Shown: positions 1-8,245, numbered from the stretch's first letter. The stretch: 64,000 bases of DNA from Patescibacteria group bacterium (GCA_004322365.1 SCTS01000006.1:1-64000), one strand, 5' to 3'. Translations and numbers: made by a program. The notes: generated by a model not told the origin, from the sequence alone.

Positions 1-2
1 TT

Positions 3-1571
3 CAAAAACAAACAAATAAAAAAATACCAACGCATGTAGTTCTTGATTCAAAAGAAGGATGGTGCGATGCGCTGACACTGGGACTAAAAACTTGGTACGC
101 AGGCGGTGATGTTGATTTTGATTACTCCACCATCCGTCCAGCGGGTGAACGCTTAAAAACAATGGGCGGAAAAGCATCAGGTCCTGAACCTTTGCGTTCA
201 CTTCTTGCATTCGCGCGTGAAAAAATTCTTCGCCGACAAGGTCGACGCTTGCGCGCTATTGATGCACACGACATCATCTGCAAAATTGGTGAGTGTGTTG
301 TGTCGGGCGGTGTACGCAGAACGGCGATGATTAGTCTTTCTGATCTCGATGACACGGATTTGCGTGATGCAAAAAAAGGACAATTTTTTCTTACCGAACC
401 CTATCGCTCAGTAGCAAACAACTCAGCCGTGTACGAAGCAAAACCTTCCAACACTGAACTTATGGAAGAGTGGGTAGCGCTTATGAAATCAGGTTCGGGA
501 GAGCGCGGTATCTTCAATAGAGGAGCCCTTGGAAATACACTGCCAAAACGCAGAGAATCATACTTTAAAAAAGTTGGTTTTATTGGTGAAAATGGAGTGG
601 TACAAGGTTCCATCGGTACCAACCCTTGTGGCGAAATCATCCTGCAATCAAAAGAGTTCTGCAACCTGTCAGAAGTCATAGCGCGCGCTGATGATACTGA
701 TGAAACCTTACTGCGAAAGGCGCGAATTGCTTCTCTTATTGGCACCTACCAGTCAACACTCACAAAGTTTAATTACATTTCAAAAGAATGGACGAAACAC
801 TGTGAAGATGAACGACTCCTCGGCGTGTCAGTCACTGGTCAGTGGGATAGCGAAGTGGCACGGAAACCAGAAACCTTGCGTGCCATGCGTGATGTGGCAG
901 TAAAAACAAACGCGGTGTATGCAAAAAGATTTGGCATCAAACAATCACTCTCAGTAACTGCGGTGAAACCATCAGGAACAGTGTCGCAAACATTCAACTG
1001 CTCTTCAGGTATTCATCCACGCCACTCGCAATACTACATACGGCGTGTGCGTATTTCTGCTACCGACTCTCTTTTTAAGATGCTCAAAGATCAAGGTGTC
1101 CCCTATTACCCTGAAGTTGGGCAGAGCAAAGAGAGCGCGAGCACCTATGTTTTAGAGTTTCCAGTGGAGTCACCAAAGGGGTCTGTATTTAAAGATGATT
1201 TCTCAGCCCTACAACAACTAGAATATTGGAAACTAGTAAAACTCAATTACACAGAGCACAATCCGTCAGCCACTATTTCTGTTGGTGAAAATGAATGGAT
1301 TGCCGTGGTGGACTGGATACAAAAAAATTGGGAGATTATTGGTGGACTTTCTTTCTTGCCACGGTTCGACCATGTATATCAACTTGCCCCATACGAAGCG
1401 ATAGATAAAAAGAGATACGAAGAAATGACTGCGAAATTTCCTGCAATAGACTATTCAAAACTCGTCACCTACGAGCACGTGGACGAGACAGAACAGAAAA
1501 AAGAACTGGCCTGCGTTGGGGGCACCTGTGAAATAGACGAGTTTGTTGCGGTAGAAACTATTTCAACATAA
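3..1571 (+). CDS. nrdJ: Adenosylcobalamin-dependent ribonucleotide reductase (class II), 5'-truncated by window edge
   Basis: The frame is open from base 3, so the N-terminus lies outside the window; 522 residues are visible. It reduces ribonucleotides to deoxyribonucleotides for DNA synthesis using a B12-generated thiyl radical. Visible hallmarks are SGGVRR, the active-site NPCGEI (radical Cys flanked by the catalytic Asn and Glu), a following CNLSE, KPSGTVS, and a C-terminal redox pair in CVGGTCEID, which resembles the monomeric RTPR type of Lactobacillus leichmannii. No NrdA/NrdB partner is seen. The following genes on the same strand encode B12 binding, adenosylation and probable uptake functions, matching its cofactor need. 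The family call is strong; triphosphate versus diphosphate substrate is inferred from the monomer-like pattern. Confidence 0.93.
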   Translation, partial: QKQTNKKIPTHVVLDSKEGWCDALTLGLKTWYAGGDVDFDYSTIRPAGERLKTMGGKASGPEPLRSLLAFAREKILRRQGRRLRAIDAHDIICKIGECVVSGGVRRTAMISLSDLDDTDLRDAKKGQFFLTEPYRSVANNSAVYEAKPSNTELMEEWVALMKSGSGERGIFNRGALGNTLPKRRESYFKKVGFIGENGVVQGSIGTNPCGEIILQSKEFCNLSEVIARADDTDETLLRKARIASLIGTYQSTLTKFNYISKEWTKHCEDERLLGVSVTGQWDSEVARKPETLRAMRDVAVKTNAVYAKRFGIKQSLSVTAVKPSGTVSQTFNCSSGIHPRHSQYYIRRVRISATDSLFKMLKDQGVPYYPEVGQSKESASTYVLEFPVESPKGSVFKDDFSALQQLEYWKLVKLNYTEHNPSATISVGENEWIAVVDWIQKNWEIIGGLSFLPRFDHVYQLAPYEAIDKKRYEEMTAKFPAIDYSKLVTYEHVDETEQKKELACVGGTCEIDEFVAVETIST

Positions 1572-1606
1572 ACCAAAACCTTGATAGTTACGCACGTAAA
1601 CATGCT

Positions 1607-3433
1607 ATGAAAAAAATTCTTCTAACTCTTTCCTTATTGTTGATCTTGGTGCCCTCCCCACTTCTTGCTGACGAACCCGAGATACCCACACCAGATCCAG
1701 TGTCTATAGTATTACAAGTAGAGACAGCAAGCGGCACACTCTTCAACGGAACACTGACGGTCTCCCCATGCCCAATATCTCTCGGAAGTAATACACAAAC
1801 AGTGAATGGCTTCTGTGCGCTCGAACAATCCGGACTTACGAATGTTTGGACATGGTACGGAGATGACGCATTTCTTGATTCAACGAACGGTATTACTAAT
1901 GACCCATCACTCGGCAACTACTGGACATGGTTTGCAAACTTAGAGCTCGGGCCAGTGGCACTCAACAAACATCAACTAGCTGCTAACGAAAAGCTTCTCC
2001 TATCTATCGGTACATTTCCACTTAAAATAACTACTTCAAATACTTCACCAGAGATCAACGCTCCGACAACTATAACTGTCTCAAAATTTTCTTTTGACTC
2101 AAATTTTAATCCCGTATGGCTCCCTGCTTCAGAGAGCACCGTACACATTGGTCCATACACCATTTCACCAAACGCTGAGGGAATGGCAACATTTACGGCA
2201 ACGACAACCGACCCACTCGATATATATGCTACTGAAACTGGTTTCTTACCAACCGAGCACATCACACTCACTGCAGTTACAGGTCCATCAGCACCATCGA
2301 GTAGTGCTGGCGGAGGTAGTGGGGGCGGAGGTAGCGTACTGCCATCACAAGGAGAAGTAGATACAGCGTTAGCATTTCTACTACGGCATCAACGGAACGA
2401 TGGTTCGTTTGGTAGTGCAATGCACAATGATTGGGTTGCACTTGCACTGAGTAGCACCGACAAAGCGCAAGCATCACTAAACGCACTTTTGCCTCACCTG
2501 CTACAACAAAAGGAACTAACATATGTAACTGACTATGAGCGCCGTGCCATGGTTCTGGAAGCGCTTGGTATAGACCCATACGCACATAGCGACGCAATTC
2601 AAAAAATAATTTCGGAGTTTGATGGCGTGCAAATTGGTAATCCTAATCTAGTCAATGATGACATCTTCTCGCTCTTCCCTCTTATGCATGCGGGATATAC
2701 AAAAGAAGATGAGGTTATTGCAAAAGAAGTAACCTTTATTCTCTCAAACCAAGATCAGAATGGTTCATGGGGAAGCGTTGACCTCACGAGCGCGGCAATT
2801 CAGGCACTGGTACCTCTTTCCGATGTAGAGGGCGTCTCTCTCGCAATTGCACGAGCCCGCGACTATCTTGTGTCGCATCAAGACACTAATGGATGCTTTG
2901 GAAATAGCTATTCAACTAGCTGGGCACTGCAGGCAATTTCCGCGCTCGGAGAATCTCCTTTGAAGTGGACAGTATGGGGAGGCTCTACAACACTTTCGTG
3001 CATGGCGCTTTTACAAGCATCCGATGGAGGGTTTGGACCCATGGAAGCAACTATCGAAAGCCGTATCTGGGCAACCGCCTATGCTGTGCCAGCACTTCAA
3101 GGAAAATCATGGAACACAATACTGCAAACATTTCCAAGACAAAACATTCCGTTAAAAAACACTATCCCAGCACAAGAAGAAAGCGCTCAACCTACGGATA
3201 CTCCCTTGAATTCAAGCGTCTCTGGCGTTGTTCTAGGCACCAGCACCATGGAGAAAATTTATACTCCTCCAGCAATCAATAAAAATCAACCGATAGAAAC
3301 AGTACAGGTAGTTCCCATAACTCACACTAACCAAGTAGTTCCAACACCTTCAAATTCGTCAACACTACTGAACACTATGAGAGATTATTTATTACTGATG
3401 ATACGCGGAGCCGTCTCACTAGTGCACTTATAA
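1607..3433 (+). CDS. Secreted transcobalamin/intrinsic-factor-like protein: DUF4430-like domain plus alpha/alpha barrel
   Basis: 608 residues with a signal peptide (about 1-22). Residues about 33-133 resemble the DUF4430 fold, the C-terminal domain of transcobalamin (for example NYWTWFANLELGPVAL). Residues about 150-222 look Ig-like. A Gly/Ser linker (228-247) precedes an alpha/alpha-barrel region (248-500) with four repeats around Q-x-x-x-G-S-x-G: HQRNDGSFG, NQDQNGSWG, HQDTNGCFG and QASDGGFG, as in prenyltransferase/cobalamin-binding barrels. A Ser/Thr/Pro-rich stalk (500-585) and a short hydrophobic C-terminus (587-607) suggest cell-surface tethering. Eukaryotic B12 carriers have the same two domain types in the opposite order. 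It lies between a B12-dependent reductase and a cobalamin adenosyltransferase, so B12 capture is the favoured inference. Binding of another ligand is not excluded. Confidence 0.8.
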   Translation: MKKILLTLSLLLILVPSPLLADEPEIPTPDPVSIVLQVETASGTLFNGTLTVSPCPISLGSNTQTVNGFCALEQSGLTNVWTWYGDDAFLDSTNGITNDPSLGNYWTWFANLELGPVALNKHQLAANEKLLLSIGTFPLKITTSNTSPEINAPTTITVSKFSFDSNFNPVWLPASESTVHIGPYTISPNAEGMATFTATTTDPLDIYATETGFLPTEHITLTAVTGPSAPSSSAGGGSGGGGSVLPSQGEVDTALAFLLRHQRNDGSFGSAMHNDWVALALSSTDKAQASLNALLPHLLQQKELTYVTDYERRAMVLEALGIDPYAHSDAIQKIISEFDGVQIGNPNLVNDDIFSLFPLMHAGYTKEDEVIAKEVTFILSNQDQNGSWGSVDLTSAAIQALVPLSDVEGVSLAIARARDYLVSHQDTNGCFGNSYSTSWALQAISALGESPLKWTVWGGSTTLSCMALLQASDGGFGPMEATIESRIWATAYAVPALQGKSWNTILQTFPRQNIPLKNTIPAQEESAQPTDTPLNSSVSGVVLGTSTMEKIYTPPAINKNQPIETVQVVPITHTNQVVPTPSNSSTLLNTMRDYLLLMIRGAVSLVHL

Positions 3434-3441
3434 ATACACAT

Positions 3442-3972
3442 ATGCTCTACACTCGAAAAGGTGATGAAGGTACTTCAGGGCTCTTTGGTACCAAGGATCG
3501 ACTACCTAAAAACAGTCCTATATACGATGCACTAGGATCACTCGATGAACTCAACTCTCTATTAGGTCTATGCCGAGCCCGACTCGTTTCGTATAGCCTT
3601 TTTCGACTTCAGGATGCCGTACAAAAATCACAAGAATCGCTTTTCATTATTCAAGCGGAGCTTGCTGGAGCAGAGAAAGCCCTCACACAAGAGCATGTGG
3701 ACATACTTGAAAACACTGTGGACTCAATTGAAAAGTTAATTGAGAATCCTCATGCATTTGTCATTCCAGGCGCCACAGAGCTTTCAGGACTATTGGATTA
3801 CGCTCGTGCTGTCTCACGCAGAACCGAACGGGTTGTTATTAGTGTACGCACCAATCACACTATCTCGCCCATATCTGTTGCATACTTAAACCGTCTTTCA
3901 AGCTTTCTCTATGCTATGGCCCGCTATGCTGCAGCAGAAGCAAAAGCCAAAGAATCCTCGCCGTCATATTAA
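3442..3972 (+). CDS. pduO: PduO-type cob(I)alamin adenosyltransferase
   Basis: 176 residues, normal length for PduO-type ATP:corrinoid adenosyltransferases. It transfers the adenosyl group of ATP to cob(I)alamin, producing the adenosylcobalamin needed by the class II reductase upstream. Conserved blocks are visible: the N-terminal ATP-binding YTRKGDEGTSGLFG, the YDALGSLDELNS segment, RAVSRRTER, and YLNRLSSFLYAMARYA near the C-terminus. The start is 8 bases after the stop of the surface protein gene, consistent with an operon. I see no B12 biosynthesis gene in the window, which suggests salvage of exogenous corrinoid. Confidence 0.95.
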   Translation: MLYTRKGDEGTSGLFGTKDRLPKNSPIYDALGSLDELNSLLGLCRARLVSYSLFRLQDAVQKSQESLFIIQAELAGAEKALTQEHVDILENTVDSIEKLIENPHAFVIPGATELSGLLDYARAVSRRTERVVISVRTNHTISPISVAYLNRLSSFLYAMARYAAAEAKAKESSPSY

Positions 3973-3993
3973 TTAATCTAAATTACGCGCCAT

Positions 3994-4419
3994 ATGAAAA
4001 AAGATCTTCTCAAAGTTTCCATCCTTATAGTTTTTACTCTCGCTCTCATTGGAGGAGTATCATTTTTAATCAATCAAACAAAACCCTCTCCTTCTCCAGT
4101 TTCCCAAATAAAAACTGCAACTATTTCACTCTCAGTTCAAGATGTCTATGAGGGTAAGCAGGTTGCAATTGCTGAAGGTGAAACCGTGCTCAGAGTACTT
4201 GAAAAATTAAATGCGGAAGATACAAAGCTCCAACTTTCCACGAAAACATACAAAGGGCTTGGTGTTTTGGTCGAAGGAATAGGTGCCCATAAAAATGGTA
4301 CAGATACTAAATACTGGCAGTACAAGGTGAACAGTGTAATGCCTCAAATCGGAGCAGATCAATATATTCTTAAAGCTGGAGACTCCATTGAATGGTTCTT
4401 TGCAACTTCAAAAGAATAA
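3994..4419 (+). CDS. Membrane-tethered DUF4430 (transcobalamin C-terminal-like) protein
   Basis: 141 residues. A single N-terminal membrane segment (about 8-28) is followed by a Pro/Ser linker and one DUF4430-type domain (about 45-138). Its signature is the aromatic block KYWQYKVNSVMPQIGADQY followed by LKAGDSIEWFF, which in the family forms the ligand-capping beta domain. The same domain type is present at the N-terminus of the large surface protein two genes upstream. The gene sits 21 bases after the adenosyltransferase and 2 bases before the membrane transporter gene. A role as the extracellular B12-binding partner of that transporter is inferred from family and context, not shown. Confidence 0.85.
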   Translation: MKKDLLKVSILIVFTLALIGGVSFLINQTKPSPSPVSQIKTATISLSVQDVYEGKQVAIAEGETVLRVLEKLNAEDTKLQLSTKTYKGLGVLVEGIGAHKNGTDTKYWQYKVNSVMPQIGADQYILKAGDSIEWFFATSKE

Positions 4420-4421
4420 GT

Positions 4422-4970
4422 ATGCCAAGCAAACTCCTTTCTATAATAAGTCTCATAGGGGTGGGTATTGTTGGCCGTTTAATTCCCCACATCCCCAACG
4501 CGACACCAATAACCGCAGTAACACTTACAGCGAGTAAATATGTGGGGCGTCTCTCTGCGATTCTCATTCCAATAATTACTATGCTCATTACGGATGCAAT
4601 TATTGGATTCTACGACTGGAGGATACTCGTGAGCGTGTATGCATCTTTTATGCTTATCAGCCTCATAGGTATCATTGCCCAAAAATATCCCAAGCTACTT
4701 CCGATGGGTTTTGTATTGATAAGCGCTTCTCTACTTTTCTTCCTCGTTAGTAATTTTTCAGTATGGCTTTTTTCTCCATGGTATGAAAAAAGCATTTCAG
4801 GACTCATGTACTGCTATACACTTGGACTCCCTTTCCTTCGAAATATGCTTCTCGGAGATATTTCATATGCACTTGCCCTCTTTGGAGCATTTGAAGGAAT
4901 TAAAATACTTCGGACAAGGAAGCACATCACGCTTAAAAGTGCGTGGGAATTTACACCCACCAAATACTAA
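4422..4970 (+). CDS. ECF-S-like (DUF6580-type) integral membrane protein, probable cobalamin/corrinoid uptake component
   Basis: 182 residues, about five or six hydrophobic segments. The motif PHIPNATPITAVTLTASKYVG followed by LPI-type residues, MLITDAIIGFYDW and VYASF recalls small substrate-binding (S) components and the DUF6580 family. The ATG at 4422 is preferred over an in-frame ATG at 4392 because it avoids overlap with the DUF4430 gene and begins just before the first membrane helix. No energising ECF ATPase or T component is in the window, so these would have to be shared from elsewhere. The B12 substrate is inferred purely from the neighbours. The stop overlaps the stop of the convergent cupin gene. 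Confidence 0.65.
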   Translation: MPSKLLSIISLIGVGIVGRLIPHIPNATPITAVTLTASKYVGRLSAILIPIITMLITDAIIGFYDWRILVSVYASFMLISLIGIIAQKYPKLLPMGFVLISASLLFFLVSNFSVWLFSPWYEKSISGLMYCYTLGLPFLRNMLLGDISYALALFGAFEGIKILRTRKHITLKSAWEFTPTKY

Positions 4971-5371
4971 TCAAATTCTTGAGGTGCGGGTTTGAAGTGT
5001 TCGCCTTCATCGGCCTCAGCATCAGCCTTTGTTTTGTGAACTGTATCTCTTTTGTGATTGGGCGGAGCATAAAGCGTATACAATTTCAGAGGATTCACTG
5101 AAGATGTGTTTACAATATTATGACGGGTACCAGCTGGGATAATTACAGCAAACCCATCAGCAAGGGTGCGTGCTTCGCCGTCCAAAACTGATTTCCCTTC
5201 TCCTTTCTCGACTCGTATAAATTGATCGAGCGTATGTACCTCTTCCCCAATATCTTCATTGGGTTTCAAACTCATCACCACTAATTGCACTCGCTCATCG
5301 GTATACAAAACAGTGCGAAAATTTTCATTCTTCAGTGACTCCTCTTCAATATTGGCAACATATCCATTCAT
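4967..5371 (-). CDS. Cupin domain protein
   Basis: 134 residues forming a single small beta-barrel cupin. The metal-binding first motif is recognisable around GEEVHTLDQFIRVEKGEG, and the second around GFAVIIPAGTRHNIVNTS. Proteins of this size are widespread with varied or unknown substrates. No enzyme activity can be assigned. It is convergent with the ECF-S-like gene (stops overlap) and divergent from rluF, so it is probably a single-gene transcript. Confidence 0.85.
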   Translation of the reverse strand: MNGYVANIEEESLKNENFRTVLYTDERVQLVVMSLKPNEDIGEEVHTLDQFIRVEKGEGKSVLDGEARTLADGFAVIIPAGTRHNIVNTSSVNPLKLYTLYAPPNHKRDTVHKTKADAEADEGEHFKPAPQEFD

Positions 5372-5421
5372 AGAAGTGTGAAGTTACTAGTAACTCTATC
5401 TCCATTATATACTGCACACTC

Positions 5422-6123
5422 ATGGAAATAAGACCCTCTTATCCGTTACGCATCAACAAATACCTTGCACACAAGGGTTATGCGACACGAAAAGATGCAG
5501 ATACTCTCATAACGCAAGGATTGGTGTTCATTAATGGCAGGCAGGCAGTTCTTGGAGATAAGGTAGAAGAAAAAGATGTGGTTGAGGTAAAGGGCATACG
5601 AAAAGAATACCGATACTTCGCATACAACAAGCCTGAGGGCGTTGTTACCCATTCACCTCAAGAGGGAGAGAAAGATATTTTAATGACAACATCCCTCAAG
5701 GAAGTGTTCCCTGTCGGCAGGCTTGATAAAAAATCAACAGGACTCATCATTCTTACCAATGACGGTCGCGTTACTGACAAACTTCTGAATCCTGACTATG
5801 CACACGAAAAAGAGTACCGAGTTACCACAACCGATGAGCTACCAAAGAATTTTAAAAAACGAATGGAGACAGGCGTTGATATTGAAGGCTATGTAACAAA
5901 ACCATGCACCATCGAAATTGAAGACGATTTTGAATTTACTATTACTTTAACTGAAGGAAAGAAACATCAAATTCGCAGGATGTGCGTTGCATGCGGAGTG
6001 AACATTGAAACATTGGAGCGCGTGCGTGTAATGAATATAGAGCTTGGCACATTAAAACCAGGGGCTCACCGACCTATTGTTGGCACTGAACTAAAAGAAC
6101 TTCTTACAGCGCTCGGGTTGTAA
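5422..6123 (+). CDS. rluF: 23S rRNA pseudouridine synthase, RluF-like
   Basis: 233 residues. An N-terminal S4 RNA-binding domain (about 8-55, RINKYLAHKGYATRKDAD onward) precedes the RsuA-family catalytic domain with the catalytic Asp in FPVGRLDKKSTGLIILTNDG and the C-terminal HQIRRMC motif. The stretch IETLERVRVMNIELGTL matches the E. coli RluF pattern (KKLERTRIMNVSL) better than RsuA or RluB, so modification of helix 74 of 23S rRNA (U2604 region) is the likely role. It stands alone between oppositely oriented genes. Confidence 0.88.
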   Translation: MEIRPSYPLRINKYLAHKGYATRKDADTLITQGLVFINGRQAVLGDKVEEKDVVEVKGIRKEYRYFAYNKPEGVVTHSPQEGEKDILMTTSLKEVFPVGRLDKKSTGLIILTNDGRVTDKLLNPDYAHEKEYRVTTTDELPKNFKKRMETGVDIEGYVTKPCTIEIEDDFEFTITLTEGKKHQIRRMCVACGVNIETLERVRVMNIELGTLKPGAHRPIVGTELKELLTALGL

Positions 6124-6132
6124 AAACTCGGG

Positions 6133-6840
6133 TTATATTCCATCAACTACTCCAATTATTTTTCCAATACCAAAAGTGATTACCATGGCGAGTATGCCAC
6201 CAAACATCACACGAAATGTTGCCTTTGTTTTATTTGCCCCTCCAGCGTAGGCGCTGAGCATGCCTGTAACTGCAAGTGCGACAACAACGGCAATGAGCAT
6301 TACAGGCATACGAAGCGATGCAGGCGGCAACCCAACAGCAATAAGAGGAATAAGTGCTCCCGCAAAAAAAGATCCAGCCGACGCAAATGCCGCATGCCAA
6401 GGATTTGTTAAACGATTAGGATCAATACCTAATTCCACATCCACATGTGCTGCGAATGCACCGTGGGCAGTCAGCTCTTTAGCAACTATGCGTGCCGTTG
6501 TACTCGTCACACCTTTCGCTTCATACATCGACACAAGTTCTTCAAACTCTTGCTCGGGCATGGTTTCAAGTTCAAATCTTTCTTTTTCCAATAGAGCTCG
6601 CTCGGTGTCCCTTTGAGTACTTACAGAAATATATTCTCCAACAGCCATCGAAAGTGCACCTGCAACTAAGCCCGCCGTACCTGCAGTCAAAATAAATACT
6701 GATGAACCAGAAGCGCCAGCAACACCAGCAACTATTGAAGCCACTGAAACAATGCCATCGTTTGCACCCAAAACCGATGCACGAAGCCAATTTAGCTTTG
6801 CGCCCGCGCCTTTCGAATGCCATTCGTGATGTAGCGACAT
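6133..6840 (-). CDS. VIT1/CCC1-family iron/manganese transporter
   Basis: 235 residues with the family layout: an N-terminal EWHSKGAGAKLNWLRASVLGANDGIVS block, two early helices with GLVAGALSMAVGEYISVSTQRD, an acidic cytoplasmic loop rich in Glu (about 80-140, metal-binding in relatives), and three C-terminal helices. Members export Fe2+ or Mn2+ from the cytoplasm. It lies downstream of the membrane-anchored protein and ArsR-like regulator on the same strand, so metal-responsive co-expression is possible. The exact metal cannot be deduced. Confidence 0.9.
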   Translation of the reverse strand: MSLHHEWHSKGAGAKLNWLRASVLGANDGIVSVASIVAGVAGASGSSVFILTAGTAGLVAGALSMAVGEYISVSTQRDTERALLEKERFELETMPEQEFEELVSMYEAKGVTSTTARIVAKELTAHGAFAAHVDVELGIDPNRLTNPWHAAFASAGSFFAGALIPLIAVGLPPASLRMPVMLIAVVVALAVTGMLSAYAGGANKTKATFRVMFGGILAMVITFGIGKIIGVVDGI

Positions 6841-6867
6841 GCTACATGCATTCTACTATAGCCACTC

Positions 6868-7386
6868 CTAAGCTCCGATTTCTTTAAACGTAACGCCTGG
6901 CGGCAGTGTAAATTTTGACTCATCAACTGTCCACGGCTGACAATCATAGTCGCCAATTGTCTCAGCATTAAAGCCAATCTGACCTGATGCGGGAGCTACA
7001 TTTGTTCCTTCAGGTGCCACCGCCTTTACCTTAAAGCCCATGCTTGGTGCCGCTGAAGTCCATGTATAGGTGTAACCGTCGCGAAGTATGAAATCAGTCT
7101 GAATAGTTTTGCCGTAGGCTTCAGTCTTAAAATCCCCATTCATCATTCCTTTATATGCATACACAGTCCCCTTCGTCTCAAGATCACTTACATTTTGGAC
7201 AACCGTACACTTACTTGCCTCACCACTCTTCAGAAATTCCGAGAACGCCATTTTCTTACCGCTCGGCTGTGCGAGAGCATTTGCTGTCTCAGTTTTTGAA
7301 ACTGCACCCTTGTTTGAGGTAATCGCAAAGTATCCTCCTCCAACTACAACGGCACCAACGACAATCCAAAGTATTATTTTTTGCAT
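6868..7386 (-). CDS. Membrane-anchored extracytoplasmic protein of unknown function
   Basis: 172 residues from the ATG at 7386, chosen because it places the membrane anchor (MQKIILWIVVGAVVVGGGYF) at the N-terminus; an ATG at 7422 would add 12 residues. The outer domain has a Cys pair (SKCTVV and DYDCQPW) that could form a disulfide, and an aromatic DGYTYTWTS segment, resembling small secreted Parcubacterial proteins. I do not recognise a family. A GC-rich stem-loop (7423-7449) and one copy of the ArsR-region palindrome (7535-7566) lie upstream, so regulation by the adjacent regulator is plausible. Confidence 0.7.
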   Translation of the reverse strand: MQKIILWIVVGAVVVGGGYFAITSNKGAVSKTETANALAQPSGKKMAFSEFLKSGEASKCTVVQNVSDLETKGTVYAYKGMMNGDFKTEAYGKTIQTDFILRDGYTYTWTSAAPSMGFKVKAVAPEGTNVAPASGQIGFNAETIGDYDCQPWTVDESKFTLPPGVTFKEIGA

Positions 7387-7422
7387 ACGATTTAGCGAAA
7401 TTATGTGAATCAGCAGATTCAT

Positions 7423-7449
7423 GCCGGGCAGTGTCCATTGAAGCCCGGC
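7423..7449 (-). other. GC-rich stem-loop upstream of membrane-anchored protein gene
   Basis: GCCGGGC at 7423-7429 pairs with GCCCGGC at 7443-7449 around a 13-base loop, in otherwise AT-rich DNA. It lies about 37 bases upstream of the start at 7386, so it would be in the 5' leader. There is no U-tract, so it is not an intrinsic terminator on its own. Function unknown. Confidence 0.45.
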
Positions 7450-7534
7450 CGGACGTCCATTAAGGGTCGACTAAAAATTATCTTAATAGCTACACTCCTC
7501 AGTATACAAGAGACTTACATACCCACCACACAAA

Positions 7535-7566
7535 ACATTCCAACATTCTCAAGAATGTTGGAATGT
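7535..7566. promoter_or_regulatory. Palindromic operator-like element, copy 1 (downstream of ArsR-like gene)
   Basis: Perfect inverted repeat with 15-base arms (7535-7549 and 7552-7566) and a 2-base spacer; the half-site is ACATTCCAACATTCT. It overlaps the last codons and stop of the ArsR-like gene and lies upstream of the membrane-anchored protein gene on the same strand. A near-identical copy lies upstream of the regulator at 7852-7881. A dimeric regulator site is inferred. Confidence 0.7.
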
Positions 7567-7833
7567 GGTGATGAATCCAACCAGCATACGACCGTACGGA
7601 GAGAGCGAGTGTGCCACAGTTCTTCCTTGATACTTTTTATTCAGCAAACCTGCTTGCACCAAACGACGCGTATGTTCAGAAATTGTTTTTATATTAGAAC
7701 CGAGACTTTGCGCTATGCCCTCAACCGTAATCTGATCATCAGTATTCACAAGAAGCAAAATCTCAATCCGATGATGATTTGCGATCCCTTTAAAATGTCG
7801 CTCAAGTTGTTTACTTGTTTTTCCTTTCTTCAT
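7549..7833 (-). CDS. ArsR-like winged-helix transcriptional regulator
   Basis: 94 residues, typical of compact ArsR/SmtB-type repressors. The helix-turn-helix lies about 34-66 (VEGIAQSLGSNIKTISEHTRRLVQAGL), with the wing after KYQGRTVAHSLSPYG. The usual ELCVCDL-type metal-binding Cys motif is missing and no Cys is present, so the effector is unlikely to be a thiol-bound metal. Identical palindromes bracket the gene, one 18 bases upstream of the start and one over the stop codon. This suggests autoregulation and control of the next gene downstream. Confidence 0.85.
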   Translation of the reverse strand: MKKGKTSKQLERHFKGIANHHRIEILLLVNTDDQITVEGIAQSLGSNIKTISEHTRRLVQAGLLNKKYQGRTVAHSLSPYGRMLVGFITTFQHS

Positions 7834-7851
7834 ATATACACAGTACTACAT

Positions 7852-7881
7852 CATTCCAACATTCTTGAGAATGTTGGAATG
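7852..7881. promoter_or_regulatory. Palindromic operator-like element, copy 2 (upstream of ArsR-like gene)
   Basis: Arms CATTCCAACATTCT (7852-7865) and its complement (7868-7881) with a 2-base spacer. It shares both half-sites with the copy at 7535-7566 and differs only in the two central bases. It lies just upstream of the ArsR-like start codon (7833), the expected place for an autoregulatory operator. Confidence 0.75.
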
Positions 7882-7942
7882 TAAAAGTGAATTAGAGTAT
7901 CTGAGTGATTTTTTCAAATATTCCTCTCTCTTTGTGAGTAAA

Positions 7943-8245
7943 CTACGCTTGGATTTCTATAGAAAAAGAGATCGATTCCTCTGCATACACACCCTCCTTT
8001 TTTCGTACCTCAGCTTTAAGTGGGAGAAGATACGAACCAGCTTTTGTATCAGGAAAAATCGAAGTCTTCCAGACTGTTTTGCCAAGCGTCACCATTACTG
8101 GAAGTGAGCCCCATCCTCTTTTCATACCACCAAATTTCTTTTTAATTTCTTCTGATTGTTTTTTATCAATTGATACAAAATGCCATCCAGACATTCCTGG
8201 ATATAGCCGCACCTTGCTCACAACTTTGTACTTTCTTGATTTCAT
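7943..8245 (-). CDS. DUF1905 family protein
   Basis: 100 residues from the ATG at 8245; the frame extends upstream to 8317 but that extension does not resemble the family. The domain is recognisable by LYPGMSGWHFVSIDK, KKFGGMKRGWGSLPVMVTLG, WKTSIFPDTKAGSYLLPLKAEVRKKEG and the final beta strand. DUF1905 proteins form a small beta barrel of unknown biochemical role. It is the last gene of the - strand run that begins in the copper island, 28 bases after the kinase-like gene. Confidence 0.88.
   Translation of the reverse strand: MKSRKYKVVSKVRLYPGMSGWHFVSIDKKQSEEIKKKFGGMKRGWGSLPVMVTLGKTVWKTSIFPDTKAGSYLLPLKAEVRKKEGVYAEESISFSIEIQA

Noticed and set aside
3..1571. Intein in the class II reductase
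   Set aside because: Such genes often carry inteins, but the visible catalytic region is continuous with no splicing motifs.
7405..8107. Two + strand frames opposite the ArsR-like and DUF1905 genes
   Set aside because: They have no recognisable features and run through palindromes and antisense coding sequence.
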